Part shown: piece by piece, positions 1 through 7,768 of the stretch
Layout of the letters: every line of letters starts with the position of its first letter
How positions within the stretch are numbered: the first letter of the stretch is position 1
Origin: Desulfobacter hydrogenophilus
GTDB taxonomy: Bacteria; Desulfobacterota; Desulfobacteria; Desulfobacterales; Desulfobacteraceae
Length of the DNA stretch: 64,000 nt
Assembly (NCBI RefSeq): GCF_004319545.1
Contig: NZ_CP036313.1
Location: 2,668,501-2,732,500, forward strand
Direction of reading: 5' to 3'
Program-made: the position numbers and the translations under genes
Notes under the pieces: generated by a model
What the model was told of the DNA's origin: nothing
What the model saw: only the letters and a program-made list of their open reading frames with translations
Databases searched by the model: none

Positions 1-651
1 TTCCCTCAAATCAATTGCCAAAGGATACACTTTTGAGGCCTTTGACGTTTTACACAAGAGGAAGAAAAGTTCTCGTATGCAACGGCTTTTTCCGGTGCCA
101 TAATCACCTAACAATATAATTTTTTTACCACTTTGAAGTTTCTTAATGATTTCATCAATTGTAAGGTCTTTTTTTAAAGTCTTACTATAATAATGCACTG
201 GAATATAAGTTGTTCGATCAACTTCACCTGTATATGGGTTATACGAACTTCCAAAAGGCCTTTGCTTTCTTATATGATTATATGATTCGAAATCATAAAA
301 ATCTTTTACAAAATTTTTGTATGACATGACTTCGATTGAATTTTCTTTTCCTGCATTTTGCATTGCAGGAGTTGGATTATCTAAAGTGACACAATAGCAT
401 TTTGCGAAAATCGATTTTGTGAAAAGAGAGGCTTTGGCCATTATCAGTTTATTAATATCTTCCCGGGTTTTTGTAAGCGATTTCCTTTCAGTAACTTCTA
501 CCAGGATATAATAATCATGTTCCAATTTAACAACAGCGTCAATATTCACACCCGATATTTGCTCTGGAATACAATTTCTATTCCACTTAAATGAAGCGAT
601 TGTTCTAACATTACGTTCTAATGTCCCCCAAGATTTTAGATTTTCTGTCAT
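1..651 (-). CDS. N-terminal part of a PD-(D/E)XK-like nuclease fused to a P-loop NTPase (possible STAND/Avs-like defence protein)
   Basis: The reading frame is open from an ATG at 651 to the left edge (217 codons seen), so the gene continues outside the window. Residues 38-57 look like a PD-(D/E)XK nuclease core: D38, a hydrophobic strand, then the string EVTERK with E55-x-K57. A Walker A motif, GDYGTGKS, sits at residues 182-189. A restriction-like nuclease ahead of a P-loop NTPase is known from antiphage STAND proteins of the Avs type and from other defence NTPases. Only the start of the NTPase is visible, so Walker B, the STAND module and any C-terminal sensor cannot be confirmed. The nearby Abi-type gene fits a defence role. 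Confidence 0.6.
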   Translation of the reverse strand, partial: MTENLKSWGTLERNVRTIASFKWNRNCIPEQISGVNIDAVVKLEHDYYILVEVTERKSLTKTREDINKLIMAKASLFTKSIFAKCYCVTLDNPTPAMQNAGKENSIEVMSYKNFVKDFYDFESYNHIRKQRPFGSSYNPYTGEVDRTTYIPVHYYSKTLKKDLTIDEIIKKLQSGKKIILLGDYGTGKSRCIRELFFLLCKTSKASKVYPLAIDLRE

Positions 652-1181
652 TTGAACCTCTTGAATGAGTGGAATGCAATTCGCTCGATATTTTTCATAA
701 TTTTTGAAAGTTTATATATCGTGGATAGAGAGGGAAATCTATACTCAAATATCCTTGCATTAATCTGAATTTTCAAAAGGATCATGTATCCAGGTGATAG
801 TCACAAGGGAAATGAGTAATGCCAAGGCCCACAATATGGTATTAAAACATGACTGGCTATGATTATAGAAAAGGCCGGACTACCAGAAGTATTGTGGGCT
901 CAAAATAAACCATCCTGATATTAATTTTGGACAGAAAGTTAAGATCCATAAATAAAATGAGAGAGGAAATTTTATTGATTTCCTAATTGGTTATTTTAAA
1001 CGAACGTTTTTGATGGTACGATTAAAACGGCTGTTTGGACATCAGAATCAATACGCAAAATAGATCGTCTCTTAAATCCAATGACATCCGAAATAAATGT
1101 TGGTTTTCATGGTGACACATGATAGAATATTTGAATTTTATTATAAAATTCAAATATTCTATCATGTGTCACTAACTTTTC
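652..1181. other. gene-free stretch between the left-edge NTPase and the Abi locus
   Basis: I see no convincing coding sequence here. It contains an inverted repeat whose arms GCCCACAATA (827-836) and TATTGTGGGC (890-899) enclose about 53 bp, perhaps a decayed small mobile element. The perfect palindrome at 1112-1172 is listed separately. Confidence 0.5.
1112..1172. repeat. perfect 29-bp inverted repeat with a 3-bp centre
   Basis: Arms 1112-1140 and 1144-1172 are perfectly complementary over 29 bp and begin and end with GTGACACATG / CATGTGTCAC. The sequence is AT-rich and lacks a T tract, so it is not a typical terminator. It lies just upstream of the promoter of the Abi-associated RNA. It could be the end of a mobile element, a regulator site or a cruciform. 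Confidence 0.85.
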
Positions 1182-1210
1182 TTGACTTACTGTTTACGTA
1201 TATGTATATT
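1182..1210 (+). promoter_or_regulatory. sigma70-type promoter for the Abi-associated small RNA
   Basis: TTGACT at 1182-1187 and TATATT at 1205-1210 are separated by 17 bp. The predicted start near 1217 lies about 20 nt before the structured RNA. A palindrome overlaps the -10 region (ATGTATATTATACAT, 1203-1217), which could be an operator. Confidence 0.6.
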
Positions 1211-1216
1211 ATACAT

Positions 1217-1303
1217 AGATATATTTACATTGAATAATACCCATTTAGCTCTGTGCATTTGTACAGGTAACTATCTCGTTAAGAGAGGCTAAGTGGGTTT
1301 TTT
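1217..1303 (+). ncRNA. candidate abiF-type structured RNA upstream of the Abi gene
   Basis: An outer 11-bp stem pairs 1239-1249 with 1288-1298 (one G-U). It encloses a 6-bp hairpin with an ATTT loop (1251-1266) and a shorter TCTC/GAGA hairpin (1274-1286). The outer stem runs straight into six T residues (1298-1303), so it can also act as an intrinsic terminator. With the promoter at 1182-1210 this predicts a discrete RNA of about 85 nt. From memory, a conserved RNA motif named abiF has been described next to AbiF-type genes; I could not test the match. A leader attenuator is the alternative. Confidence 0.6.
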
Positions 1304-1339
1304 ATACCCAAAACGTTCTTATATTATGGTGGTATAAAA

Positions 1340-2260
1340 TTGACTTCGAAAATTCCATATGACAAACCACCATGCCCTGATACTGAGCTTTTACAACAAC
1401 TACGAAATCGTGGTTTAGATATCGAAGACGAAACAAGAACAATCCGGTATTTAAATTTTATTGGTTATTACAGATTGTCGGCCTATTTTCTACCCTACCA
1501 ATCAGAAAAAGATAAATTTCGGGATGGTGTTGAATTTGATCGTATTTTAAGTTTGTATATTTTTGATCGCAAACTAAAACTGACCCTGATGGAAGCCATT
1601 GAACGTATTGAAGTTGCAGTTAGGGCGGCCACAACCAACTACATGAGTTTAAGAACTGGTGACGCACACTGGTTCTTAAATGAAAATCATTTTGACAATT
1701 ATTCACCGGATAAAGGTAAGTCTTTTCAGAGTTTTGACGGCTACCTTCAGTCTATCTGTAGTAGTATTGATCGTCAGATAGATGCTACCCCTATTGTCCA
1801 TTACTATTCCAAATACTCTTTTCCTGATTATCCTCCTGGCTGGGTGGTTATGGAAGTCCTAACGCTTGGTCAGGTATCTAAAATTTATTCAATATTGCGG
1901 ACTAAATATAAAAGGAAGATAGCCAAAAAATTTAAAACAAGTTGGCAGGTTCTGGAGGCGATACTGCTTTCCCTAACTGTTATAAGAAATAAATGTGCTC
2001 ATCATCAAAGAGTTTGGAATGTTAAAATATCCTATCCTCCCGCGAGAACAGTATTAAAAAATATTGCCCCACAATATTCTGGTTCTCCCAATTCTCCGTG
2101 TGTAATTTATTTTATGATCTGGTTTATTTTAACCCGGATTAATAATGATTCAAATTGGGGAGCCAGATTATGTGAACAGCTTTTAGAATTAGATGAATCA
2201 CTCCTTCACAAAATTGGTTTGGATCTTAACGAGATTTATACGTACCTTATAGAAGAATAA
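1340..2260 (+). CDS. Abi_2 (AbiD/AbiF-type) abortive infection protein with HEPN motif
   Basis: The 306-aa product begins with the typical Abi_2 region: KPPCPDTELLQQL is followed by RYLNFIGYYRLSAYF at residues 36-50. Near the C-terminus RNKCAHH at residues 216-222 is an R-x4-H HEPN ribonuclease motif (R216, H221). Proteins of this family abort phage infection, probably by RNA cleavage, and are thought to be related to the ancestors of Cas13. The start is TTG at 1340, because the ATG at 1326 runs into a stop after three codons. A GGTGG stretch about 7 nt upstream is a weak ribosome site. The structured RNA just upstream is probably its partner or regulator. A strong hairpin follows the stop. 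Confidence 0.88.
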   Translation: MTSKIPYDKPPCPDTELLQQLRNRGLDIEDETRTIRYLNFIGYYRLSAYFLPYQSEKDKFRDGVEFDRILSLYIFDRKLKLTLMEAIERIEVAVRAATTNYMSLRTGDAHWFLNENHFDNYSPDKGKSFQSFDGYLQSICSSIDRQIDATPIVHYYSKYSFPDYPPGWVVMEVLTLGQVSKIYSILRTKYKRKIAKKFKTSWQVLEAILLSLTVIRNKCAHHQRVWNVKISYPPARTVLKNIAPQYSGSPNSPCVIYFMIWFILTRINNDSNWGARLCEQLLELDESLLHKIGLDLNEIYTYLIEE

Positions 2261-2266
2261 TTACTG

Positions 2267-2301
2267 GCTGTTCAACATGTGAACAGCTATTAATTATTTT
2301 T
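2267..2301 (+). terminator. intrinsic terminator of the Abi gene
   Basis: GCTGTTCA (2267-2274) pairs with TGAACAGC (2280-2287) around a 5-nt loop, and the tail to 2301 is T-rich. It starts 7 nt after the stop codon. Confidence 0.8.
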
Positions 2302-2458
2302 AATCGAAAAAACATATTCTTTTCTGAGGAATACCATACGATACAATTTTGTATGATCCACTGCACGCCTTAATCCTGAATTTTAAGTGTTGAGAAACAA
2401 AACTACGAATATAACTTTATACAAATAGTTAATATTCATAAAGAGTTAACATATGAAC

Positions 2459-2620
2459 TTAGAATCGCTGAAAGCGCCTGAGAAAGGCCATCCCGCTCCT
2501 TGGTAATACCGCTACGCTAATGCCTTCATTGGTATAAATTGCCTCACACCCGGCAGCCGTGAGAGCATTAATTTGTAAATCAAGATTCTGTTCATCCGTA
2601 GACACACCGGCATAACCTAA
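2459..2620 (-). pseudogene. serine resolvase/invertase N-terminal fragment
   Basis: Read on the minus strand, 53 codons give GYAGVSTDEQNLDLQINAL and then AAGCEAIYTNEGIS. This matches the start of the serine recombinase catalytic domain, where the family has YARVSTxxQNxxLQ. The conserved Arg after YA is Gly. The start is lost: the frame upstream of 2620 hits a stop, consistent with a frameshift in a run of A. After about 53 residues it ends at a stop, so the rest of the catalytic domain and the helix-turn-helix are missing. It may be the relic of a Tn3-type tnpR, since a tnpA fragment lies at 4449-4706. Confidence 0.8.
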
Positions 2621-2639
2621 TTTTTATGCCGATGTTTTT

Positions 2640-2997
2640 GACAGCCCCTTTTGATTGTTTCAATATATAATTATTTCAAAAGGTTAATGATCCACGTTTT
2701 TTGTGTCAAAAGGGTTCCCTTTTGGGGCCAAAACAAGGTTTCAGCCCCCCCCCCCTTTTTTTTACAGTGAGGACCAGCGGGGGCATTTGAACAAAAACTT
2801 ACGGCTTGACCAGGATATTATTAGTTTCCGTTATAAACCTCTACTAACTGTTTTTAACAGTTTTAAACTGGAAAAATAGAACTTTAGCAAATGCCTGGGC
2901 TGCTCAGAGCAGCTTCGCTTCCACTACCCCTTCCAACGAAAATACCCCTAAAATTTTACCGTTGTACGATTATTATCATAATAGTAAGGTAGTAAGC
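2640..2997. other. gene-free stretch with a homopolymer tract
   Basis: No coding sequence is supported. It holds eleven C followed directly by eight T (2745-2763) and copy A of a dispersed 34-bp repeat (2771-2804). Confidence 0.6.
2771..2804 (-). repeat. dispersed 34-bp repeat, copy A
   Basis: On the minus strand it starts CCGTAAGTTT and ends CCCCCGCTGGTCC. Near-identical copies lie at 7056-7089 and 24872-24905. The internal GTAAG start would suit an IS66-type terminus, but that is a guess. Confidence 0.75.
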
Positions 2998-3424
2998 ATG
3001 CATGCTGAAAAAAAATCCCTGACCGAAATTTTGGAAAAACTGGCTTATGTATTCCAATACCAAACACCCTTCAACAAGTTCCTCGGGATGCGCATTGAAC
3101 GCATAGCACGCGACAATGTAGTGGTGGCTTTCGACATGAAGCCCGAGTTGGTCGGCAACTATGCTCATAACGTATTGCACGGCGGGGTCATATCGTCAGT
3201 GCTGGATACCACCGGCGGTATAATGGCCGCCATCGGAATCGTTGAAAAGGCGCATAAAAAACCGATAGAGGATATTCCCCCCAGAATTCTGGAAGAGCGG
3301 GACCATCGACTTGCGAGTAGACTATTTGCGGCCGGGTTTGGGAGAGTGTTTTTATGCCAACGGCAAGATCATTCGGTCTGGCAGGAAGGTTACCGTCGTG
3401 CGCATGGAACTGCACAACAATGGG
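2998..3424 (+). pseudogene. PaaI/YigI-like hotdog thioesterase, frameshifted and truncated
   Basis: The first part encodes FLGMRIERIARDNVVVAFDM and then LHGGVISSVLDTTGGIMA, the typical start of a hotdog-fold acyl-CoA thioesterase. The frame is lost at a run of six C (3277-3282). If one C is dropped, the sequence reads [20 protein letters not shown] and goes on with [11 protein letters not shown], the expected second half. The 3' end is then replaced by a miniature element at 3421, so the last residues of the family are missing. The frameshift is either a real mutation or a homopolymer read error; the truncation is independent of it. Confidence 0.8.
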
Positions 3425-3779
3425 TGTAATTGCACATTTAGGGAAAATCCGCCATAGGATTTCACCCTAATATGAATATTTACAGTGCCCTATCTCAATA
3501 ATTCACTTCCCATTTTAAGGCGTTTGAAAATCAAAAAAATCTGGAAGTGAAAAGCTCTATGAAATATAGCTCTCGATTGCGACATTGATGGCAGAAAAAA
3601 CGAACATTTTCACCAGTTAAAGAATTCCTATTCTTTTATGCAAAAACCATCTAAAATAATTCGAAAAATAAGTTTAACATCAATAGCACTTGTCAAAGGG
3701 GTTTTGGCCGCCATTTACTCAAAAAGTTAGATCGATAAAATCCTATGGCGGATTTTCCCTAAATATGCAATTACACCCA
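3421..3779. mobile_element. miniature inverted-repeat element, family 1 (359 bp)
   Basis: Its 42-bp ends (3421-3462 and 3738-3779) are inverted copies with one mismatch, beginning TGGGTGTAATTGCA. No coding sequence lies between them. The same terminal pattern (GGGTGTAATT..ATTTAGGG) is shared by a second subfamily at 7759-7949 and 8839-9048, but the interiors differ. I see no target duplication. The left flank is a thioesterase gene and the right flank a plasmid-type gene, so a recombination or deletion joined them at this element. Confidence 0.85.
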
Positions 3780-3780
3780 A

Positions 3781-4047
3781 GAACGGTGCAAATATGAGCG
3801 TTTAGCTCGGTCGAAGGGTTGGCCCCTGGATGACAGTCGTTTAGACTTCAGAGCGGCTAAAGAGATCGTGATGCGTTACGGTACAGAGAAGACCGCTGCC
3901 GCCATTAAATCATGTTCGCCGGCAATTGCCGACCGGCACCGGAATCTTGACGACTACGCCACCCGGACCGCCGCCAACGCTAAAGCCAAAGTTCGGCAGG
4001 AACGGGCGGCTATGAGCCAGGATCATGACTATGGTATATCGATGTAA
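3781..4047 (+). pseudogene. C-terminal fragment of a plasmid/ICE primase- or relaxase-type protein
   Basis: An 88-codon frame with no start reads RLDFRAAKEIVMRYG, then SPAIADRHRNLDDYATRTA, and ends at a stop. The pattern (D/S)P.IA.R....DDYA.RT resembles the C-terminal tails of RepB-like primases and mobilization proteins of plasmids and integrative elements. Codon use is more GC-rich than the flanks. The 5' part is cut off by the miniature element that ends at 3779. Confidence 0.5.
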
Positions 4048-4206
4048 CCCAGCTTTTTTCGCCAGAGCGGAGCGAAGGCGGCGTGTGTATTACGCCATGG
4101 ATTCCCATTTCCGGTCGTTCGTTTCTGTGGTATTTAGTCGTTAATTATATGTCAGATTTCTTTGATTTTTATATTATTTAAATCAAATAAAAAAGGTTGT
4201 TTTTTT

Positions 4207-4452
4207 ATGAAGGAAAAGTTGATTAACATTGAAACTAAACAGAACCGTGGTGGTGTGCGTCCAGGAGCTGGGCGAAAAAGGATGAAGCCGAATATCAAAA
4301 AAAATGTGAAATCCTTTACCTTGAGCATTGAGAGTCAAAAAGCATTGCGGGATTTGCAGGAAGACTTGGACTTGTCTTCTCAAACTGCCGTGGTGGAATT
4401 TCTTATTTTGAAAGCGCATCGTGAAATGGTCTCCCAACCATACATAACATAA
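4207..4452 (+). CDS. small GGxRPGAGRK-motif protein, possible ribbon-helix-helix DNA binder
   Basis: The 81-aa product has the motif GGVRPGAGRKR near residue 15 and then a short amphipathic region (FTLSIESQKALRDLQEDL) that could form a ribbon-helix-helix fold. Such proteins are common on plasmids, phages and transposons. The ribosome site before ATG 4207 is weak (an AAAAGG stretch). Its last codons run into the Tn3-type fragment that follows, so the C-terminus may be altered. Function unknown. Confidence 0.5.
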   Translation: MKEKLINIETKQNRGGVRPGAGRKRMKPNIKKNVKSFTLSIESQKALRDLQEDLDLSSQTAVVEFLILKAHREMVSQPYIT

Positions 4453-4706
4453 TTCGCTTTGGTTGGGGTAACCCCAAGTATGGCCATCTGGTCGCCAATA
4501 TCCTGATCTTCATGAATGTTCATGATCAGAGCAAAATCATGAACGAGCTCATTCGGGAAGGGCATGTGATTACCAGAGAACAGGCCGCCTGCCTGGCTCC
4601 ATACCGCAAAGCCAATATTAACCGCTTCGGAGCCTACTTCCTGGATGAACTCAGGAAATCGATCAACATTGACTATCAACTGGAGGTGGTGTCACCATGT
4701 AATTGA
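4449..4706 (+). pseudogene. Tn3-family transposase (TnpA) C-terminal fragment
   Basis: The frame reads RFGWGNPKYGHLVANILIF, then ELIREGHVITREQAACLAPY and NINRFGAYFLD. This is the C-terminal signature of Tn3-type TnpA (family pattern REGxxV..E.LA.LSPY...HINRFG.Y.LD). Only about 85 codons remain and the catalytic DDE region is absent. Together with the resolvase fragment at 2459-2620 and the Tn3-type miniature element at 6768-7026 it suggests that a Tn3-family transposon once sat here. Confidence 0.8.
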
Positions 4707-4804
4707 ATACACTCAGGAAAATCGATATCAATTTTCCGTACTGCGTGATTTTGCAGGAATTGGTTCCGCACCTCAAAATAGGCCTGTCCACGAAACAAAA
4801 AAAA

Positions 4805-4842
4805 GCCTTTGATCGCACTTTGGCGATCAAAGGCTTTTTTTG
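4805..4842. terminator. strong bidirectional terminator
   Basis: A 12-bp stem (4805-4816 with 4823-4834, GCCTTTGATCGC) is flanked by runs of A on the left and T on the right. It serves the PEP-CTERM gene ending at 4860 on the minus strand and can stop plus-strand transcription as well. Confidence 0.9.
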
Positions 4843-4859
4843 TTTAAAACGATTGACTA

Positions 4860-5684
4860 TCAGCTTTTGCGCTGGATACCGGCAAGGCCCAGAAGTCCGA
4901 TGCCAAATAGTATCATAGTGGTGGGTTCGGGAACCGGATTATCAAAGTGGTTATCAGGATCTTCGTCCGGTGCCACATATTCACCAAAGCTTGCGGAAAT
5001 ATAAGGAATCGCACCATATGTTGCACTGGAATGGCCGAAATGGAAGCGCATATCAATACCGTTGGACTGGATTCCTAAGGGAACTGAGCCGACGCTTGCA
5101 CCCTGGGCCCATAGTGTTGTGGGGTTCACTCCATCCAGCAACACAGAACTGGGATCCCAATTATTAACGGCTTGGGAGTAAGAGCCGGTAATGGTTTCAA
5201 TTCCCAGTGCAGTCAGAAGAGGATTAGCGTTCTGGGTCCATGCGGGATCGTGATCTGTACCTATCCAGAGTCCGCCACCCCGGCTATCAAACTCAGCAGC
5301 AATGTTCCGGAGTAGGGCCTTACCTGAGGCCTCTTCAGGGACATGGTTATAACCATAGGATCTGGAATCCACCACAATGGAATTATGGTCGGTGAAAAAA
5401 CCAGTCAAGGCATCAATATCGTCTTGGTTAACATAAAGACTGCTTGTCAGGTCATAGAAAAAAACCTGATCATAGGCATTAGTCGAAAGGGCCGTTGCAA
5501 TGTTCCCTCCTGTTTTGGCATTAACGATATCCACAGTGTGGCCGTCACTCTCAAGGTTATTTTCCATTTGAATATAACCGTCATAGTCAAATTGAGTCAA
5601 CAGGATGTGGTCTGCGTGGGCCGTCCCAACCAAGGCAAAAACAACTAACAAGAAAAATAAAAAAACATTTTTTATTTTTTGCAT
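4860..5684 (-). CDS. secreted PEP-CTERM protein with ThuA/glutamine-amidotransferase-like body
   Basis: The 274-aa protein starts with a signal peptide (hydrophobic VFLFFLLVVFALVGTAHA, cleavage near residue 25). It ends with a PEP-CTERM sorting signal: VPEPTTMILFGIGLLGLAG followed by basic residues. PEP-CTERM tails are handled by exosortase, which anchors or releases proteins at the envelope; no exosortase gene lies in this window. The body (HILLTQFDYDGYIQMENNL, then a GGGLWIGTDHDPAW segment) suggests a flavodoxin-like/GATase-like fold of unknown activity. The gene at 8032-8817 has the same architecture. A terminator lies just after the stop. Confidence 0.85.
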   Translation of the reverse strand: MQKIKNVFLFFLLVVFALVGTAHADHILLTQFDYDGYIQMENNLESDGHTVDIVNAKTGGNIATALSTNAYDQVFFYDLTSSLYVNQDDIDALTGFFTDHNSIVVDSRSYGYNHVPEEASGKALLRNIAAEFDSRGGGLWIGTDHDPAWTQNANPLLTALGIETITGSYSQAVNNWDPSSVLLDGVNPTTLWAQGASVGSVPLGIQSNGIDMRFHFGHSSATYGAIPYISASFGEYVAPDEDPDNHFDNPVPEPTTMILFGIGLLGLAGIQRKS

Positions 5685-5962
5685 GAATACATTTCCTTTA
5701 CTGAATAAGTTTTCGTTAAAAAAACAATCAACACAATTACAGCAAAGTCATATGCAGAAAACAGACCCAAAAGTGGAATAATCTAATAATATAGTATGGT
5801 GTGCCTTTGATAGTCTTTCATAACCCCATAAATTTAAAAGAAAAGTTATTTCATTAAGAATTAATTAAAATTTCTCAGATAGCGATAATTTCAACAGAAC
5901 ATGAAATTTATATCATAATAGTTAGCACTTTTTTTACACAACCGCCTTTACCAGCCAATCAG
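5685..5962. other. AT-rich gene-free stretch
   Basis: It is the upstream region of the PEP-CTERM gene on the minus strand. I find no gene and no clear regulatory site. Confidence 0.4.
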
Positions 5963-6376
5963 GTTGAATATATCGGAAAGGCCCTTCTGGTTGATATTTT
6001 ATCTACTTGAAATGATAGGCAATATTAATTTTGGTGTAAAAATACACAGAACAAGCCCTGAATAAAACTTGCAATAGAAAACATTGATCAGAAAAAATAT
6101 TCTATTGCAAGTTCCGGACACAGAGACCATTCAAAATCCGGCAACTCTTTTTCAGGAAACGCCCTTGTCTAAGAGGTATTAGTAAATTAAAGCCCATTGA
6201 AATAAAAAAGTCAGAACCCCAAAAACATTCAATGGAATAAAAATTATAGCCCATGTTTTCTATTGTAAGTTTTTTGAAACTAAATTTCTGACTGATTTTA
6301 CGCCAAAACAAATAATTTTTAATTATTACAGTGAAATAAAAGTATCAACCAGAAGGGCCTTTCCGATGTATTCAAC
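5963..6376. mobile_element. miniature inverted-repeat element, family 2 (414 bp)
   Basis: Ends 5963-5996 and 6343-6376 are 34-bp inverted repeats with one mismatch, beginning GTTGAATA.ATCGGAAAGG. There is no transposase inside. The interior has a hairpin and a third copy of TTCTATTG(C/T)AAGTT (near 6066, 6099 and 6256), which may be internal binding sites or nested decay. No target duplication is obvious. Confidence 0.8.
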
Positions 6377-6429
6377 ATAGAAGGACGAAATGCTCAACTA
6401 TCTTTGCATCACCAATGAAGGGTTTGACG

Positions 6430-6579
6430 GTAATTCATAACTTCCATTTAAAAAGGCCTGACGGGACCACTGCGGCAGAACGATTTTTTGAAAACAAACC
6501 GATCAACATGTTTGAATGGCTTGTTGAAAATATGCCTTTACCTGCAAGGCCAAGAAGTAGAATAAAGATGGTGAGTTAG
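6430..6579 (+). pseudogene. transposase C-terminal remnant
   Basis: A 49-codon frame reads FHLKRPDGTTAAERFF and then MFEWLVENMPLPARPRSR before a stop. The combination KR.DGTTAAERFF....LF.WL.....LPARPR is typical of C-termini of IS-encoded transposases. No start and no catalytic part remain. The exact IS family cannot be named from this piece. Confidence 0.7.
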
Positions 6580-6767
6580 TGAGAATGGCCGATCTTATGA
6601 TCAACCCCCATTTTCCAGATGCCGACTCCCATTTTTCGGGAACCTCCATTCAAAAACTGTAAAGTACTTTTGGGATCATATGAAGGATGCCTTTAATTCT
6701 TGCTTAAAGAGTTGCCCAGTCGACCCGGAAAGTGGGAATGCGCCCGTTTTCCCAAGAGAGCGATATA

Positions 6768-7026
6768 GGGGAGGTAATAGTAAATGCGAAAAAAACGTCG
6801 TTAAGGAGTTGTCCAATAACTTTAGTTTATGGACATGTCTTTTTGGAGAAATTAACCATTTGTAATTATGGATGATTTTTCTGGCTCTTTTATATGGTTT
6901 TTTGGACAGTCTTTACTGTCTGGAATATTAGCGGATTCTACACCGTTATGAATACCGCCAGAGAGCATTTAATTCCAACGCTTTTGAGCTTAGCGACGTT
7001 TTTTTCGCATTTACTATTACCTCCCC
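6768..7026. mobile_element. Tn3-type miniature element (TIME-like, 259 bp)
   Basis: The termini (6768-6805 and 6989-7026) are 38-bp inverted repeats with one mismatch. They begin GGGGAGGTAATAG and end CGTTAAG/CGCTAAG. Length 38, a GGGG start and a CG(T/C)TAAG inner end are the hallmarks of Tn3-family terminal repeats. No gene lies inside, so it must be mobilised in trans. The 5-bp flanks do not match, so there is no clear target duplication. Confidence 0.88.
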
Positions 7027-7055
7027 ACTTTTGACATATTGACAGTGAGTTCAAA

Positions 7056-7089
7056 CCGTAAGTTTCTGTTCAAATGACCCCGCTGGTCC
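7056..7089 (+). repeat. dispersed 34-bp repeat, copy B
   Basis: CCGTAAGTTTCTGTTCAAAT continues into ACCCCGCTGGTCC. It matches copies A (2771-2804, opposite strand) and C (24872-24905). Confidence 0.8.
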
Positions 7090-7315
7090 ATTCAGGTTAG
7101 ACAAATATTTGATTGTGCGGGCAGCGTAACGTTCAAAAACTCAATTTTTATGAATATAAATACTCAAAATTTATTTTAATAACAAATAGTTAATAATATA
7201 TTGATTTTAAGTAGGAACTAACTATTTTTTCCTTCCAAAAAGAGAAAAATAGTGATATTCGCAAAATTGAAGTTCGTATTTTTATCCGACTCTTTTAAGA
7301 AAAAGGAGAATTTTA

Positions 7316-7768
7316 ATGTTTCGGTTCAAATCTTTTTTATGTTCAATTTTTATTTCATTGTTTTTTTTAATGATGTCCGGCATGGGCCATGCTGCTTTAA
7401 CGACGATCGGCACGGCCACTTACAATGGACAAGACTACAATCTTATCTGGGACGATGACAACAACGGCAATTCAGTGGTGTGGCTGGATTATACAAATGA
7501 TCGTGCAAAATGGGCCGATCAGATTAGCTGGGCATCAAATCTTAATGGAACAAATGTTTTGACCTACAACATTGATTCTGACTACACGGTGGAATGGGGA
7601 ACAAGCTCTTGGCGCCTGCCGACCACTGTTGATGGTCTCTGGGATTTTGGAGCTGACGGTACCACCACGGCAGGTTTCAATATCACCAGTTCCGAGATGG
7701 GTCACCTCTATTATGAGGAACTGGGCAACCTTGGGTATTTAGATGTCTCCAGTAATAGGTCGAATTAA
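7316..7768 (+). CDS. secreted protein truncated by a miniature element; probable former PEP-CTERM protein
   Basis: The 150-aa frame has a good ribosome site (AAGGAG) and a signal peptide (FFLMMSGMGHAA). The body includes LIWDDDNNGNSVVWLDYTN, WRLPTT and SSEMGHLYYEELGNLGY, a pattern I associate with PEP-CTERM cohort proteins carrying a DUF1566-like WRLP region. The last codons lie inside the miniature element that begins at about 7759, so the C-terminus and any sorting tail are lost. Whether the shortened product is made is unknown. Confidence 0.65.
   Translation: MFRFKSFLCSIFISLFFLMMSGMGHAALTTIGTATYNGQDYNLIWDDDNNGNSVVWLDYTNDRAKWADQISWASNLNGTNVLTYNIDSDYTVEWGTSSWRLPTTVDGLWDFGADGTTTAGFNITSSEMGHLYYEELGNLGYLDVSSNRSN

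Noticed and set aside
6680..6865. 61-codon frame MKDAFNSC...
   Set aside because: It runs across the terminal repeat of the Tn3-type miniature element and has no coding support.
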